Source of the DNA: Theodoxus fluviatilis
Taxonomy: Eukaryota; Mollusca; Gastropoda; Cycloneritida; Neritidae
Assembly: GCA_034096865.1 (NCBI GenBank)
Contig: JAWQFJ010025809.1
Span: forward strand, 32,501-66,546
Reading direction: 5' to 3'
DNA length: 34,046 bases
Shown: in pieces, positions 1-10,381 of the stretch
Position numbering within the stretch: position 1 is the stretch's first letter
Layout of the letters: every line of letters starts with the position of its first letter
Program-made: the position numbers and the translations under genes
The notes under the pieces: model-generated
What the model saw: only the letters and a program-made list of their open reading frames with translations
Database searches by the model: none
What the model was told of the DNA's origin: nothing

Positions 1-1269
1 TAAGAAATGACACCGGTTCTGTAAATTTGTCATGAGTCAAACATCTCAGTTTCGTCGATGTATGGTGCAAAGACAAGCAGAGTGTTTTGCTGATAGCAGG
101 AGACGGGGAGGGGGGGGGGGGGTGTCAGGTCCTCTCCAACTTGCAGTCACGATCTCCCTCTCCATTCTGGTTCCTTTGGCTGCTAGTGGACGTCCTTGCA
201 CGAGTCTGTTGAGTCAGTTGTTCCAAAAGCCCAGCAGCCAGGGGTTGCAGCTGATGCGGTAGGCACCGGGCATTTCTGGCCCATGTCGTACTGGTAGAGC
301 TGCAATGCTGGATTCTCACTCACAGTGCTTGTGTAAACAACACATTCAACCCCTGCTGCTTGGGACGTGCTCTATGAAGCAGACCTACATAGCTTAAATG
401 GGCGGACCGCGTCATCACAAGTGTCAGTTTCGCACATTTCGAAAGATCCTTCTCGATGCACACAAACCATAGCCGTCTCCGCTTCACTGAATTCAATAAA
501 TCGAAAGACCCCGTTTCTAACAGAACACCCATGTTGTGAACAGTTTGCATATATGTCAAGAAATTTATTTGAACAGAGGCTAGATAAAATGAAAAATGTA
601 TATCACATCCAGTTTACATATGTTATAAGTGACCTCCACTCCTTTCATTATCATATGCATATGTAGTCACACATTTTTAAAAATACCAAACTCAACGTCC
701 ACATCGTAACAAAGAAGCCGACCAAACACCCCAGTGGATCAAACAATTGAGTGAAAATGTTCTTGACACACAATATGTATCTGGCTTCCGTGAGGAGAAC
801 TCAATTTCAAGTATGCCACTGCCTGAAAATCAGTCATGATTTCTCTATAATAACTTAGAGACAGTTGATGTAGTTCTGTGTCTTGGCAAAAATCATTCTC
901 GATGAAGTATGCATTGTCCAGATCACATACACTCAACGTCAACAACGATGAACTCCACACAAATGATGGCTGGCAGAAGGCTTGCACTGTGTACTGAAAC
1001 AAGTTGCGTGAAATGTGCTCGTTTCACAACACGTCCTTGGTGGCGCCAGTTGACAAAAAAAAAATCTTCTGGATTGAAAAATCATGTCTTACCTGTGGAC
1101 CCGAAGAGTGGACCGAGTCACCAAATCTCTTGACCAGTGGTGATCACATTAGATTTACAAACAAACCACGCACCTTTTCACCACCACTAACCAGTTGTTC
1201 AACCATCTTCAAAACCAAGTCCCAACTCGACCCAGCTGAAGACCAGACCCCTTGAAGACCTTCCAACAG
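1..1269. other. Unassigned sequence
   Basis: I see no recognisable gene. There is a run of 13 G near 110-122. Short open frames occur on both strands but none resembles a family I know. The minus-strand frame ending at 739 is discussed under rejected items. Composition is unremarkable and mostly AT-leaning between 540 and 900. Confidence 0.6.
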
Positions 1270-1430
1270 CGTCCCTCCCTCATGCGTTCAATGCAATGAC
1301 GCAGTCCACGTGGACCTCAAGAAGACAGTCATCACAAGTACCAAAACGACCTTGGTCTTCAAGGTCAAGGTCACGACTGGGGATCTCGATGCCTTGGGGA
1401 AGGATGCCCGTGTTGTCTTGTGGGCATCAC
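1270..1430 (+). CDS. Candidate internal exon encoding the start of a PLAT/LH2 domain
   Basis: Seen: an open frame (codons start at 1271) runs into a strong splice donor, CAC|GTGAGT, at 1430/1431. A plausible acceptor, CCTTCCAACAG, ends at 1269. The frame contains FKVKVTTGD followed at the right spacing by G-x-DA-x-V (TGD, four residues, G, one residue, DA, one residue, V). Known: PLAT/LH2 domains (lipoxygenase, polycystin-1, LOXHD1) begin with a strand of Y-x-V-x-V-x-T-G-D type followed by AGTDA-x-V. The canonical T before DA is K here. Inference: this may be one exon of a multi-exon PLAT protein on the plus strand. No second PLAT exon was found in the window, and the aggtcaaggtca coding the KVKV part resembles a motif of the nearby repeat element, so chance is a real alternative. 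Confidence 0.3.
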
Positions 1431-1436
1431 GTGAGT

Positions 1437-2211
1437 GGCGGGTTTGCGACTGTGCTTCCTGCGGCCCATCCACGTGGTGGCTTGATGCTACAACGTGGTG
1501 GACGTGGTGTTGACCTCCTGGGCTTCTTCATTCAGCACTCGCAATCTGTAGGTCTCTGCAGCAGAGGTAGAGGTGGGAAAGGGTTAATATGTTTTTTCGT
1601 GTGCTAAGGAGATACGTGCAGTAGAGATGGTCAGGAGATCATGGGATGGTAAGGAGTAGAGAAGTTTGGGGGGTGGGGGGAGGGGGATGGGGTGGGGGTG
1701 AGGGTTATTGGGGGGGCATTAAAGAAATAAAGGAAAGCTTAACAAGAAGCTCAATTTAACAATGAAACTACAATCCATGTTTAAAAATTGGAAATGTAAA
1801 AAAGTTGAAAAATGAATTGCATAGGACATTTACTTAACAGTCAACTCGGTGGAAACCGGGGCACAGCTGCACTGGGACTACAGCAGGTACGCAAAAGGGA
1901 CTCCAAATTGCAAAGGGTACTACTTGGAGTAGATAACCTCATCCAATTATGGTGACAAGTGGATGGTAATTTCACAAAAGTACAAGACTGTCAGGGCGGT
2001 CAACCTTGTATTCGCTCTTCATGAATGGCAGGTAATCAATCTATTCCTCGGAGATCTAACTCCTGATAGAGCTCGGAAGCCACTCAAACTTTCCTGTTCC
2101 TCCTCCTGCCCTGCCATGATCAATAAAATCATTTGCGAAACTTCCCTACTCAGGACAAACTCCGGAGATCCCAAAGGGAAGCCGTTGCTCTAGAGCTCAC
2201 AACAGGATAGA
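1437..2211. other. Unassigned sequence with a G-rich tract
   Basis: I see no gene. A G-rich tract at 1667-1718 has many runs of three or more G on the plus strand and could form G-quadruplexes. The rest, including 1720-2200, carries only short frames without recognisable motifs. Confidence 0.55.
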
Positions 2212-3089
2212 ACAAGAAGGGCAAAGCCCATACGACTCACATGCTTGACCTTGACCTTTACATGACATTGACCTTCAGGTGACCTTCAAGGTCAAGGTCA
2301 AACAACTAAATCTACCAATGACATCATACACTAAGAAATGCTTTACACATTTTTCCTACCAAAATACATGTGACCTTGACCCAAGGTCAAGGTCATCCAA
2401 GGTCATGCGACACAAGCTGTTAATTCAAGACATAGGAAGCACAATGGTGCTTATTGGCACCTTCTACCATGAGATATGGTCACTTTTAGTGGTTCATACC
2501 CCATTTTGGTCACATTTCATAAGGGTCAAAGTGACCTTGACCTTGATGATATGTGACCAAATGTGTCTCATGATGAAAGTATAACATGTGCCCCACATAA
2601 TTGTTAAGTTTGAAACAGTTATCTTCCATAGTTCAGGGTCAAGGTCACTTCAAAATATGTATACAATCCAACTTTGAAGAGCTCCTGTGACCTTGACCTT
2701 GAAGCAAGGTCAACCAAACTGGTATCAAAAGATAGGGCTTACTTTGCCCTATATACCATAAATAGGTGAGGTATCCAATCTCAAAAACTTTAGAGAAAAT
2801 TGAGAAAATGTGAAAAATGACTGTTTTTTAGACAACATTTATGGCCCCTGCGACCTTGACTTTGAAGCAAGGACAAGTCACTATGTATGTTTTTTTAGGC
2901 CTTGTCATCATACACCATCATGCCAAATTGGGTGTTGATAGACTTAATAGTCTCCGAGAAAAATCCAACGTTAAAGTTTTTCACGGACGCCCGGACGCCC
3001 GGACGCCCGGACGCCCGGACGCCCGGACGCCGGACGGACGACACGGGTGAGTACATAGACTCACTTTTGCTTCGCATGTGAGTCAAAAA
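2212..3089 (+). mobile_element. Full copy A of a dispersed TGACCTTGACC-rich element
   Basis: This segment aligns end to end with 28538-29392 and partly with 26132-26488, so it is an interspersed repeat. Both full copies start with acaagaagggcaaagccc, which contains a GGGC-aaa-GCCC hairpin. Both end in a GTGAGT...ACTCAC hairpin followed by gcatgtgagtcaaaaa. A subterminal inverted pair is present: GACTCACATGC near the left end and GCATGTGAGTC near the right end. The interior holds many TCAAGGTCA/TGACCTTGA motifs (about 2246, 2286-2300, 2371-2406, 2532, 2638, 2691) and a 10-bp tandem repeat near the right end. No coding capacity and no convincing target-site duplication were seen, so it is presumably non-autonomous. 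Its class is unknown. Confidence 0.8.
2984..3040 (+). repeat. 10-bp tandem repeat (CGGACGCCCG)n
   Basis: About five units of CGGACGCCCG end in CGGACGGACG. It sits at the same internal position in both full TGACC elements; the copy near 29306-29342 is shorter. It is therefore a built-in, length-variable part of the element and not an independent microsatellite. Confidence 0.85.
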
Positions 3090-3172
3090 GCAAGACCGTT
3101 CTGCGCACAAGTATTGGCCATGCAGATTGGATTACCAGCAACAGAATGATATAGTAATTCCTCGCCAACATC

Positions 3173-3225
3173 GTGTGTCTGTCTGTCTGTCTGTCTGCCT
3201 GCCTGCCTGCCTCCCTGCCTGCCTG

Positions 3226-3290
<65 letters not shown>

Positions 3291-3373
3291 ATGTTTGTGT
3301 ATTTGTGTGTGAATCTGTCTCTCATTATATTTGTCTCCCTCTGTCTCTGTCTCTTTGTCTGTCTGTCTGTCTA

Positions 3374-3442
<69 letters not shown>

Positions 3443-3463
3443 ATGTCTGTCTGTATGTCTCTG

Positions 3464-3499
<36 letters not shown>

Positions 3500-3609
3500 T
3501 CGATCTCTGTGTGTGTGTTTGTGTATTATATCTGTCTCTCTTTATATATGTATCCCTCTGTCTCTGTCTCTCTCTCTCTCTTTCGCACTCTCTCTATCTT
3601 TTTCTATCC

Positions 3610-3658
<49 letters not shown>

Positions 3659-3808
3659 CTTTCTCTCTCCCTCACTCACTCACTCACTCACTCACTCACT
3701 CACTCACTCACTCACTCACTCACTCACTCACTCACTCACTCACTCACTCACTCACTCACTCCTTTCCTCCCTCTCTTTCTCTCCATCCATCCCTCCCTCC
3801 CCAACCCT

Positions 3809-3850
<42 letters not shown>

Positions 3851-3865
3851 CCTCTCTCCCTCCCT
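3173..3865 (+). repeat. Compound pyrimidine-rich microsatellite
   Basis: Consecutive blocks are (CTGT)n and (CTGC)n from 3176, (CT)n about 3229-3287, (CTGT)n about 3357-3446, (GTCTCT)n, (CT)n, (AT)n about 3613-3654, (CTCA)n about 3671-3761 and (CT)n about 3817-3847. Open frames rich in Ser, Leu, Cys and Val cross it in several phases only because the repeats lack stops. It should not be read as protein-coding. Confidence 0.97.
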
Positions 3866-3869
3866 CCAC

Positions 3870-4715
3870 ACATAGACTGGATTCCAGCGGGCAGCCAGTC
3901 TATACACCACGCCCAGGAGACACATTAGAGCAAAAATCGATTGCCAGTCAGCCTTGCCGCGCTGAGATCCCACGATCGGCACTCTCCGCCGCAGGCTACT
4001 ACCAACCTCGATCGTGATCACAGGGCGCCTTTTAGCCCTAAACACCCACTGTCTGTGATCAGAGGTCAAGCTTGCTTTCATCGACCTCTTCGCTGAGCGG
4101 CCTATTAGTCTCACAGGAACGTTGCGCCACTTTGCGCGGGAACAGAGAAGACGCCGGGGAAATGGCGCGTGTCTTATCTGACGACAGCTGTGGATAAGTG
4201 CAGGGAGGGGAGAGCTATTCGGAGCTGAAAATGAAGACGGTCCTTCTTTTTTTTTCCCTAGACGTGGTGATTTGTCAGAAATTAAATCAGGTGCTTAGAC
4301 GCCTGAGACTGGGAAAAGATGTCCGGAATGAGAGCGAAGCGACAGAAAATGTGCGAGGAGAAGAGAAGCCGATGGAAATGGAGGAGGCGTTTCTGAGGTT
4401 TCTCTGGCTGCGAGACAGAAGACTGTCAATGCTTCAAAAGGCGGGCAAAGCTCTTCTCCATTATCTGGAGGGGAAAATACCGTGTGTCTTTCAGTGATAA
4501 AACGGTTCCAGAAAGTTTCATGTTGATAAGAATTCCACCGCAAATCATATTAATTACTATTGATTTTATCAGAATGGCGTCTATCAGAATCGTGGTCGTT
4601 ATTATAGTTTTCATCGAGTCTGAAATGAGGCAAGACACAAAGATGCGCTTCAGATAAACGTTTAAGTACAGGGCGCGATAGATGGGCGGGTGGTTTTGAG
4701 TGGAAAGCAAACAAA
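3870..4715. other. Unique island between two giant microsatellites; no clear gene
   Basis: This is ordinary-complexity sequence, and 3950-4200 is relatively CpG-rich. It contains a nested inverted repeat (TGATCACAG at 4015-4023 with CTGTGATCA at 4053-4061, and AGGGC/GCCCT inside it). An E2F-like string, TTTGCGCGGGAA, lies at 4131-4142. A 99-codon plus-strand frame starts at 4198 but matches no family I recognise. The island could hold a promoter, but nothing here proves it. Confidence 0.35.
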
Positions 4716-4719
4716 CAGA

Positions 4720-4747
4720 CAGACACACAGACGTAGACACAGACACA

Positions 4748-4797
<50 letters not shown>

Positions 4798-4814
4798 CTC
4801 TCGCGTGTGCTGAG

Positions 4815-4907
<93 letters not shown>

Positions 4908-4954
4908 TAGACAGAGAGAGACAGACAGACAGACACACAGACAGACAGACACGC

Positions 4955-5005
<51 letters not shown>

Positions 5006-5149
5006 TAGACAGACAGACAGACAGACACACAGACAGACACACAGACAGACACACAGACAGACAGACACACAGACAAACAGACATAACACACAGACAGACA
5101 GACACACAGACAGAGAGACAGACAGACAGACAAACAGGCAGACAGACAC

Positions 5150-5200
<51 letters not shown>

Positions 5201-5267
5201 CACAGACACACAGACAGACAGACACACAGACAGACATACAAACAGACAGACATACAGACAGACAGAA

Positions 5268-5301
<34 letters not shown>

Positions 5302-5695
5302 GCAGACAGACAGGCACACAGGCAGACAGGCACACAGGCAGACAGGCAGACAGACAGACATACAGACTGACTGACTGACTGACTGACTGACTGACTGACT
5401 GACTGACTGATTGACTGACTTTGTGAGTGAGTGACTGACTGACTGACTGACAGGCATGCAGGCAGGCAACCAGGCAGGCATGCACGCACGCAAGCGCGCA
5501 CGCGCGCACGCACGCACACAGGCTCACAGACGGGCGGACGGACGGACAAGAGGGAGGGCGGACGGGCGGACGGACGGACGGACTAGAGGGCGGGTGGGCA
5601 GACGGACGGACGGACGGACGGACGGATGGACGAACGGACGAACGGACAGACATACAAACAGGCAGACTGACAGACAGATTAACAAACAGAGAGCT
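4720..5695 (+). repeat. Compound purine-rich microsatellite
   Basis: Blocks are (CA)n about 4749-4790, (AG)n about 4821-4879, a long (ACAG)n about 4880-5370 with ACAC, AGGC and ATAC interruptions, (ACTG)n about 5366-5450, CpG-bearing (GCAC)n about 5480-5520 and (GGAC)n about 5530-5650. Its main blocks are reverse complements of those at 3173-3865. Minus-strand frames of about 300-390 codons here are repeat artefacts. Confidence 0.97.
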
Positions 5696-5699
5696 CAAA

Positions 5700-6670
5700 A
5701 GACTAAACATGCAGATGATTCAAGTAATCCAGCATCAATATAAACATGCCGCATCAAATGTCACCTTGACTTTTTCCCCCAACAGGTTAGATTCCTTGTG
5801 GGTGTACTTTTATCCAAATACATGTCATGCCCGAAAACAGCCAGCTTCGTCAAGGATGAAGTCGACGCAAACACGATTCCTCCTCTAAATGAAGCCCTGA
5901 AGCAAAACCCATCGATTGCACGACAACCGTGGCTTGCCCAATGCTCGCGTCAAGGACGTTTCAAAGATGGAGTGGAGTCCCTACTCTTAACAACATGTTT
6001 TCCTTTCAGAGGCTCAACAGCAAAAACGATCTGCTGTCTATTGAGAAAATTAGAAGGAAGAATACTTCATTGGTCTCTATAATAATCCAAGTTGTGTTCT
6101 CTTGATGCAACAAATATTCAAAAACATGCGCATTTCTTGAAAAACCAAATGCAGTTGATTTATTATTTATTGCGTAGATGCCAAAGTTTTCCCAAGACTC
6201 AGTGATAGTTGCTGTTGTATAAAGATCTACGATGAAACTCAAATACCAGTAGCATCTGACATTTTCTGAGTGGATAAAAAGCACCGCATTTCATCGACAT
6301 GGTTATGCAGCACTAAGGAGGAGTTGTCTTTCATCACTCATGTTGCCAATTACGGTTTGCTGTTTCTCTTTTATAATCCGTTGCCATGGTTACTTTATTT
6401 ACGTAGAAGTGAACTCTATACTGGGCGATAATTGGTGAGACAGGATAGCATAGATTTCTATGCTACTGCGTTTTCCAATTTTTAACATTGAAAAATAACT
6501 TTTCCCTCTTTTTCTTTATGATTCGAAATGTTTTATGTGAGTTCTGTTTTCTAATCATGTAATTTGGTTTCTCAGATTCGCGCTTTGTGAAGTAGGTATG
6601 AAATCCACTCAGACAAAATATATGTCCACATCTCAGTGAACTCCTCTGCTTAGTGTAACGAGATTGCTAA
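5700..6670. other. Unassigned sequence
   Basis: A frame from about 5786 to 6082 follows an acceptor-like ttttcccccaacag and is interrupted by a second acceptor-like tgttttcctttcag ending near 6009. I recognise no domain. The remainder is AT-rich with no identifiable gene. Confidence 0.5.
6380..6393 (+). promoter_or_regulatory. RFX X-box-like motif
   Basis: The sequence GTTGCCATGGTTAC matches the palindromic RFX X-box (GTTGCC, two bases, GGYAAC) except for one base in the right half. No adjacent gene is identified, so function is only inferred. Confidence 0.3.
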
Positions 6671-6672
6671 GA

Positions 6673-6728
6673 CAACAATAACACCACCACCACCACCACC
6701 ACCACAACAACAACAACAACAACAATAA
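6673..6728 (+). repeat. (ACC)n(AAC)n trinucleotide repeat
   Basis: About eight ACC-type units pass directly into about eight AAC-type units. Confidence 0.95.
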
Positions 6729-6971
6729 CGACCCATTGAGTTCTATGGTAGCTGTTCAACTCGTATTACAGTCTCCGCATTTTCAGCCGGTGGTATCAAT
6801 ATTTGAAAAGTCTGCGTACAGAATCAAAGAGATGTACCGCAGCTGCTTATGTTAGGACGCAAAGATATAGCCATTTTCTGCAACCTGACCTATGATGTCA
6901 CTGTTGTTTTATTATGTATATTTGTCATTTCGTCTTCAAGCAGAAAATGCTGTCAGGATGACACTTTCTAA

Positions 6972-8579
6972 ACAACGTTTGGGAATTTTCTTGAACTAGC
7001 TGTCGCTGTTCCTGTTGCTGCTGCTGCTGCTGCTGGTTGGTGGTACTGGTGGGGTGTTAATGGTGACAATGGTGGTGTTAATGGTGACAATGGTGGTGTT
7101 AATGGTGATTATGTTGGTGTTAATGGTGACAATGGTGGTGTTAATGGTGACAATGGTGGTGTTAATGGTGACAATGGTGGTGTTAATGGTGGTGTTAATG
7201 GTGACAATGGTGGTGTAAATGGTGAAAATGGCGGTGTTAATGGTGACAATGGTGTTGACAATGGTGGTATAAATGGTGACAATGGTTGTGTTAAAGGTGA
7301 CAATGGTGGTGTTAAAGGTGACAATGGTGGTGTTAATGGTGACAATGGTGGTGTTAATGGTGATTATGGTGGTGTTAATGGTGACAATGGTGGTGTTAAT
7401 GGTGACAATGGTGGTGTTAATGGTGGTGTTAATGGTGACAATGGTGGTGTAAATGGTGACAATGGCGGTGTTAATGGTGACAATGGTGTTGTCAATGGTG
7501 GTGTTAATGGTGACAATGGTTGTGTTAAAGGTGACAATGGTGGTGTTAAAGGTGACAATGGTGGTGTTAATGGTGACAATGGTGGTGTTAATGGTGACAA
7601 TGGTGGTGTTAATGGTGACAATGGTGTTGACAATGGTGGTGTTAATGGTGGTGTTAATGGTGACAATGGTGGTGTTAATGATGACAATGGTGGTATTAAT
7701 GGTGATAATGGGGGCGTTAATGGTGACAATGGTGGTGACAATAGTGATGTTAATGGTGACAATGGTGGTGTTAATGGTGACAATGGTGGTGTTAATGGTG
7801 ACGATGGTGGTGTTAATAGTGACAATGGTGGTGTTAATTGTGACAATGGTGGTGTTAATGGTGACAATGGTGGTGTTAATAGTGACGATGGTGGTGTTAA
7901 TGGTGACAATGGTGGTAGTAATGGTGACAATGGTGGTGTTAATGGTGACAATGGTGGTGTTAATGGTGACAATGATGCCGTTAATGCTGCCAATTTTGGC
8001 GTTAATGGTGACAATGGTGATGTTAAAGGTGACAATGATAATGTTAATGGTGACAATGGTGGTATTAAAGGTGACAATGGTGGTGTTAATGGTGACAATA
8101 GTAATGTTAATGATGACAATGGTGGTGTTAATGGTGACAATGGTGGTGTTAATGGTGACAATGGTAATGTTAATGGTGACAATGGTGGTGTTAATAGTGA
8201 CGATGGTGTTGTTAATAGTGACAATGGTGGTGTTAATGGTGACAATGGTGGTGTTATTGGTGACAATGGTGGTGTTAATGGTGACAATGGTGGAGTTAAT
8301 GGTGACAATGGATATGTTAATGGCGACAATGGTGGTGTTAATGGTGACAATGGTGGTGTTAATGGTGATGTTGATGGTGACAATGGTGGTGGTGGTGGTG
8401 TTGGTGGTGATGTTGGCGGTGGCGGTGGTGGTGGCGGTGGTGGTGGTGATGGTGGTGGCGGTGGCGGCGGCGGTGGTGTTGGTCGTGGTGGTGATGGTGA
8501 TGGTAGTGGTGGTGTTGGTGATGGCAGTGGTGGTGATGGTGATGGCAGTGGTGGTGATGGTGATGGCAGTGTGTGGTGA
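6972..8579 (+). other. Long ATG-less open frame, Gly/Asn/Asp repeat protein or minisatellite shadow
   Basis: Reading codons at positions divisible by three, the frame is open from 6972 (after TAA at 6969-6971) to TGA at 8577-8579, about 535 codons. It encodes a short leader with an Ala run and WWYWWG, then about 60 units of G-V-N-G-D-N-G type, then a Gly-rich tail (GDG, GSGGDGDG) ending GDGSVW. It has no ATG, so translation would need an upstream exon; an AG at 6998-6999 is a weak acceptor candidate. Indels inside the array are all multiples of three. However, the 21-bp period alone keeps several frames open: a plus frame reading MVTMVVL and a minus frame reading SPLTPPL. Coding is therefore possible but unproven. 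Confidence 0.15.
7045..8390 (+). repeat. 21-bp minisatellite
   Basis: The unit is ggtggtgttaatggtgacaa followed by t, repeated roughly 60 times with point variants and a few 6-, 9- or 12-bp deletions. Variants such as gtaaat, gttaaa, gattat and gttgac recur in blocks (compare 7201-7330 with 7441-7560), which indicates block duplication within the array. From 8385 to 8576 it degrades into GGT/GGC/GAT-rich sequence. Confidence 0.95.
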
Positions 8580-8782
8580 TTGTAAATGTGGTAGTGGGTG
8601 AAATTAGGGTGAATATCCTTTGGCTATCCATTGGTATTTTAAAAAATTCAAGTAGTCATGCATGATTGGACATTAAACATTCAAACAAACAAACAAACCA
8701 AAAATACATACAATGTGTACATCTTTGAAATAAACGGCCCCACACCAGTGTAAACTGACGACAAACCGCCGCCGCGATAAAG
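8580..8782. other. Short spacer, nothing recognised
   Basis: It is AT-rich, with a small (AAAC)n near 8684-8700, and carries no gene. Confidence 0.6.
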
Positions 8783-9006
8783 ACAACTGTCTCCACAACA
8801 CGCATTGCAGACAACTGTCTCCACAACACGCATTGCAGACAACTGTCTCCACAACACGCATTGCAGACAACTGTCTCCACAACACGCATTGCAGACAACT
8901 GTCTTCACAACACGCATTGCAGACAACTGTCTCCACAACACGCATTGCAGACAACTGTCTCCACAACACGCATTGCAGACAACTGTCTCCACAACACGCA
9001 TTGCAG
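8783..9006 (+). repeat. 28-bp tandem repeat, 8 units
   Basis: Eight contiguous 28-bp units of the form acaactgtctccacaacacg plus cattgcag. They are nearly identical; one unit has tcttcac in place of tctccac. There are no spacers, and because 28 is not a multiple of three the frame rotates from unit to unit. The high identity points to recent amplification or homogenisation. Confidence 0.97.
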
Positions 9007-9130
9007 ACAACACACAAGTGTTTCGTTTGTGAACGCGGCAGAAGGAAGCGAAAGGAAGCACAGTGAACAATAATGAAGGTTCTCAGAGAGATGCAACTTC
9101 GAACATGGCATCGGCTAGCCGCTCAGCTAG

Positions 9131-9405
9131 AATGAATGAATGAATGAATGAATGAATGAATGAATGAGTGAATGCATTCATGAATGAATGAATGAATGGA
9201 TGGATGGATGGATGGATGGATGGATGGATGGATGGATGGATGGATGGATGGATGGATGGATGGATGGATGGATGGATGGATGGATGGATGGATGGATGGA
9301 TGGATGGATGGATGGATGGATGGATGGATGGATGGATGGATGGATGGATGGATGGATGGATGGATGGATGGATGGATGGATGGATGGATGGATGGATGGA
9401 TGGAT
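9131..9405 (+). repeat. (AATG)n followed by (GGAT)n
   Basis: (AATG)n at about 9131-9194 contains one palindromic interruption (TGAATGCATTCA). It is followed by about 53 uninterrupted GGAT units at 9195-9405. By comparison with 21488-21640, the tetranucleotide tract is probably the tail of the adjacent dispersed element read on the minus strand. Confidence 0.95.
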
Positions 9406-9600
9406 GAAAGAAAAACGTGGACTCTCAGCCGTTGCAGGCTATGTGCGCTGGTTGAATACGGAATTGCTACAGCGGGCTGGAGTCAGGTCAGACCAAGCTA
9501 AATCTTCGTTTCATTCGTTTGTTGTTGTGTACGAATCGCGTAGGGAGACGCGGTGAGTTTATTCTTACCCCCAGTCCACAGGGGGTCGCTGAGCTAAACC
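9406..9600 (-). mobile_element. Dispersed element copy 1 (unexpanded)
   Basis: It shares with 21640-21800 the order: tetranucleotide array, then TCAGCC-n-TTGCAGGCTATGT (9425-9444 here, 21665-21684 there), then gggagacgcgg (9543-9553 here, 21773-21783 there), then TTCTTACCCCCA. Here the TTCTTACCCCCA segment is present about once. The tetranucleotide tract at one end resembles the 3' tail of a LINE or SINE, so the minus orientation is inferred. No coding capacity is seen. Confidence 0.55.
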
Positions 9601-9885
9601 AAAGAGAGTCCCCTCACAGACCAACAGAACTCCGTGCCATTTGTGACATTAAAGGTGAATCGATTGTCCCTGTCCAACTATTTTTGGCGTGGTAAATATC
9701 CGTCGCCAAATAATACAAATCGAAACCATTGTTTGCGAAAATTACAGATCGATTTTGCAGCAATTCAATGAAGAAGAAAGCAAGAGTACCCTATGAATGT
9801 AAAATTAACTTCAGTCCACATTATTCGATGGCATAAGCTTCATAGTCCATTCCTATAGCCCAATTGCTTCTATGTCTGTTTTGCC
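9601..9885. other. Short unassigned spacer
   Basis: No gene, repeat or motif was recognised. Confidence 0.5.

Positions 9886-10380
<495 letters not shown>

Positions 10381-10381
<1 letters not shown>

Noticed and set aside
739..1002. Minus-strand 87-codon frame that might be a terminal exon, with AATAAA-like sequence near 563-568 (-)
   Set aside because: No good acceptor, no domain, and frames of this size are common by chance in this AT-rich stretch.
2212..3089. Helitron assignment for the TGACC element
   Set aside because: There is a hairpin near the right end, but the copies end in CAAAAA and not CTRR, and no Rep/helicase partner is present.
3173..5549. Open frames of 190-390 codons over the compound microsatellites, Cys/Val/Ser-rich or Asp/Arg/Gln/Thr-rich
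   Set aside because: They exist because CTGT, CT and ACAG repeats lack stops in several frames; they overlap each other on both strands and change phase at repeat borders.
5786..6082. Frame following a good acceptor-like sequence
   Set aside because: No recognisable domain, a second acceptor-like site lies inside it, and no donor follows.
7364..8383. 339-codon minus-strand Pro/Ser/Thr/Leu repeat protein
   Set aside because: Shadow of the 21-bp minisatellite; the same property holds on the plus strand in two frames.
8783..9006. CRISPR-like array
   Set aside because: The 28-bp units are directly adjacent with no spacers, and the genome is eukaryotic.
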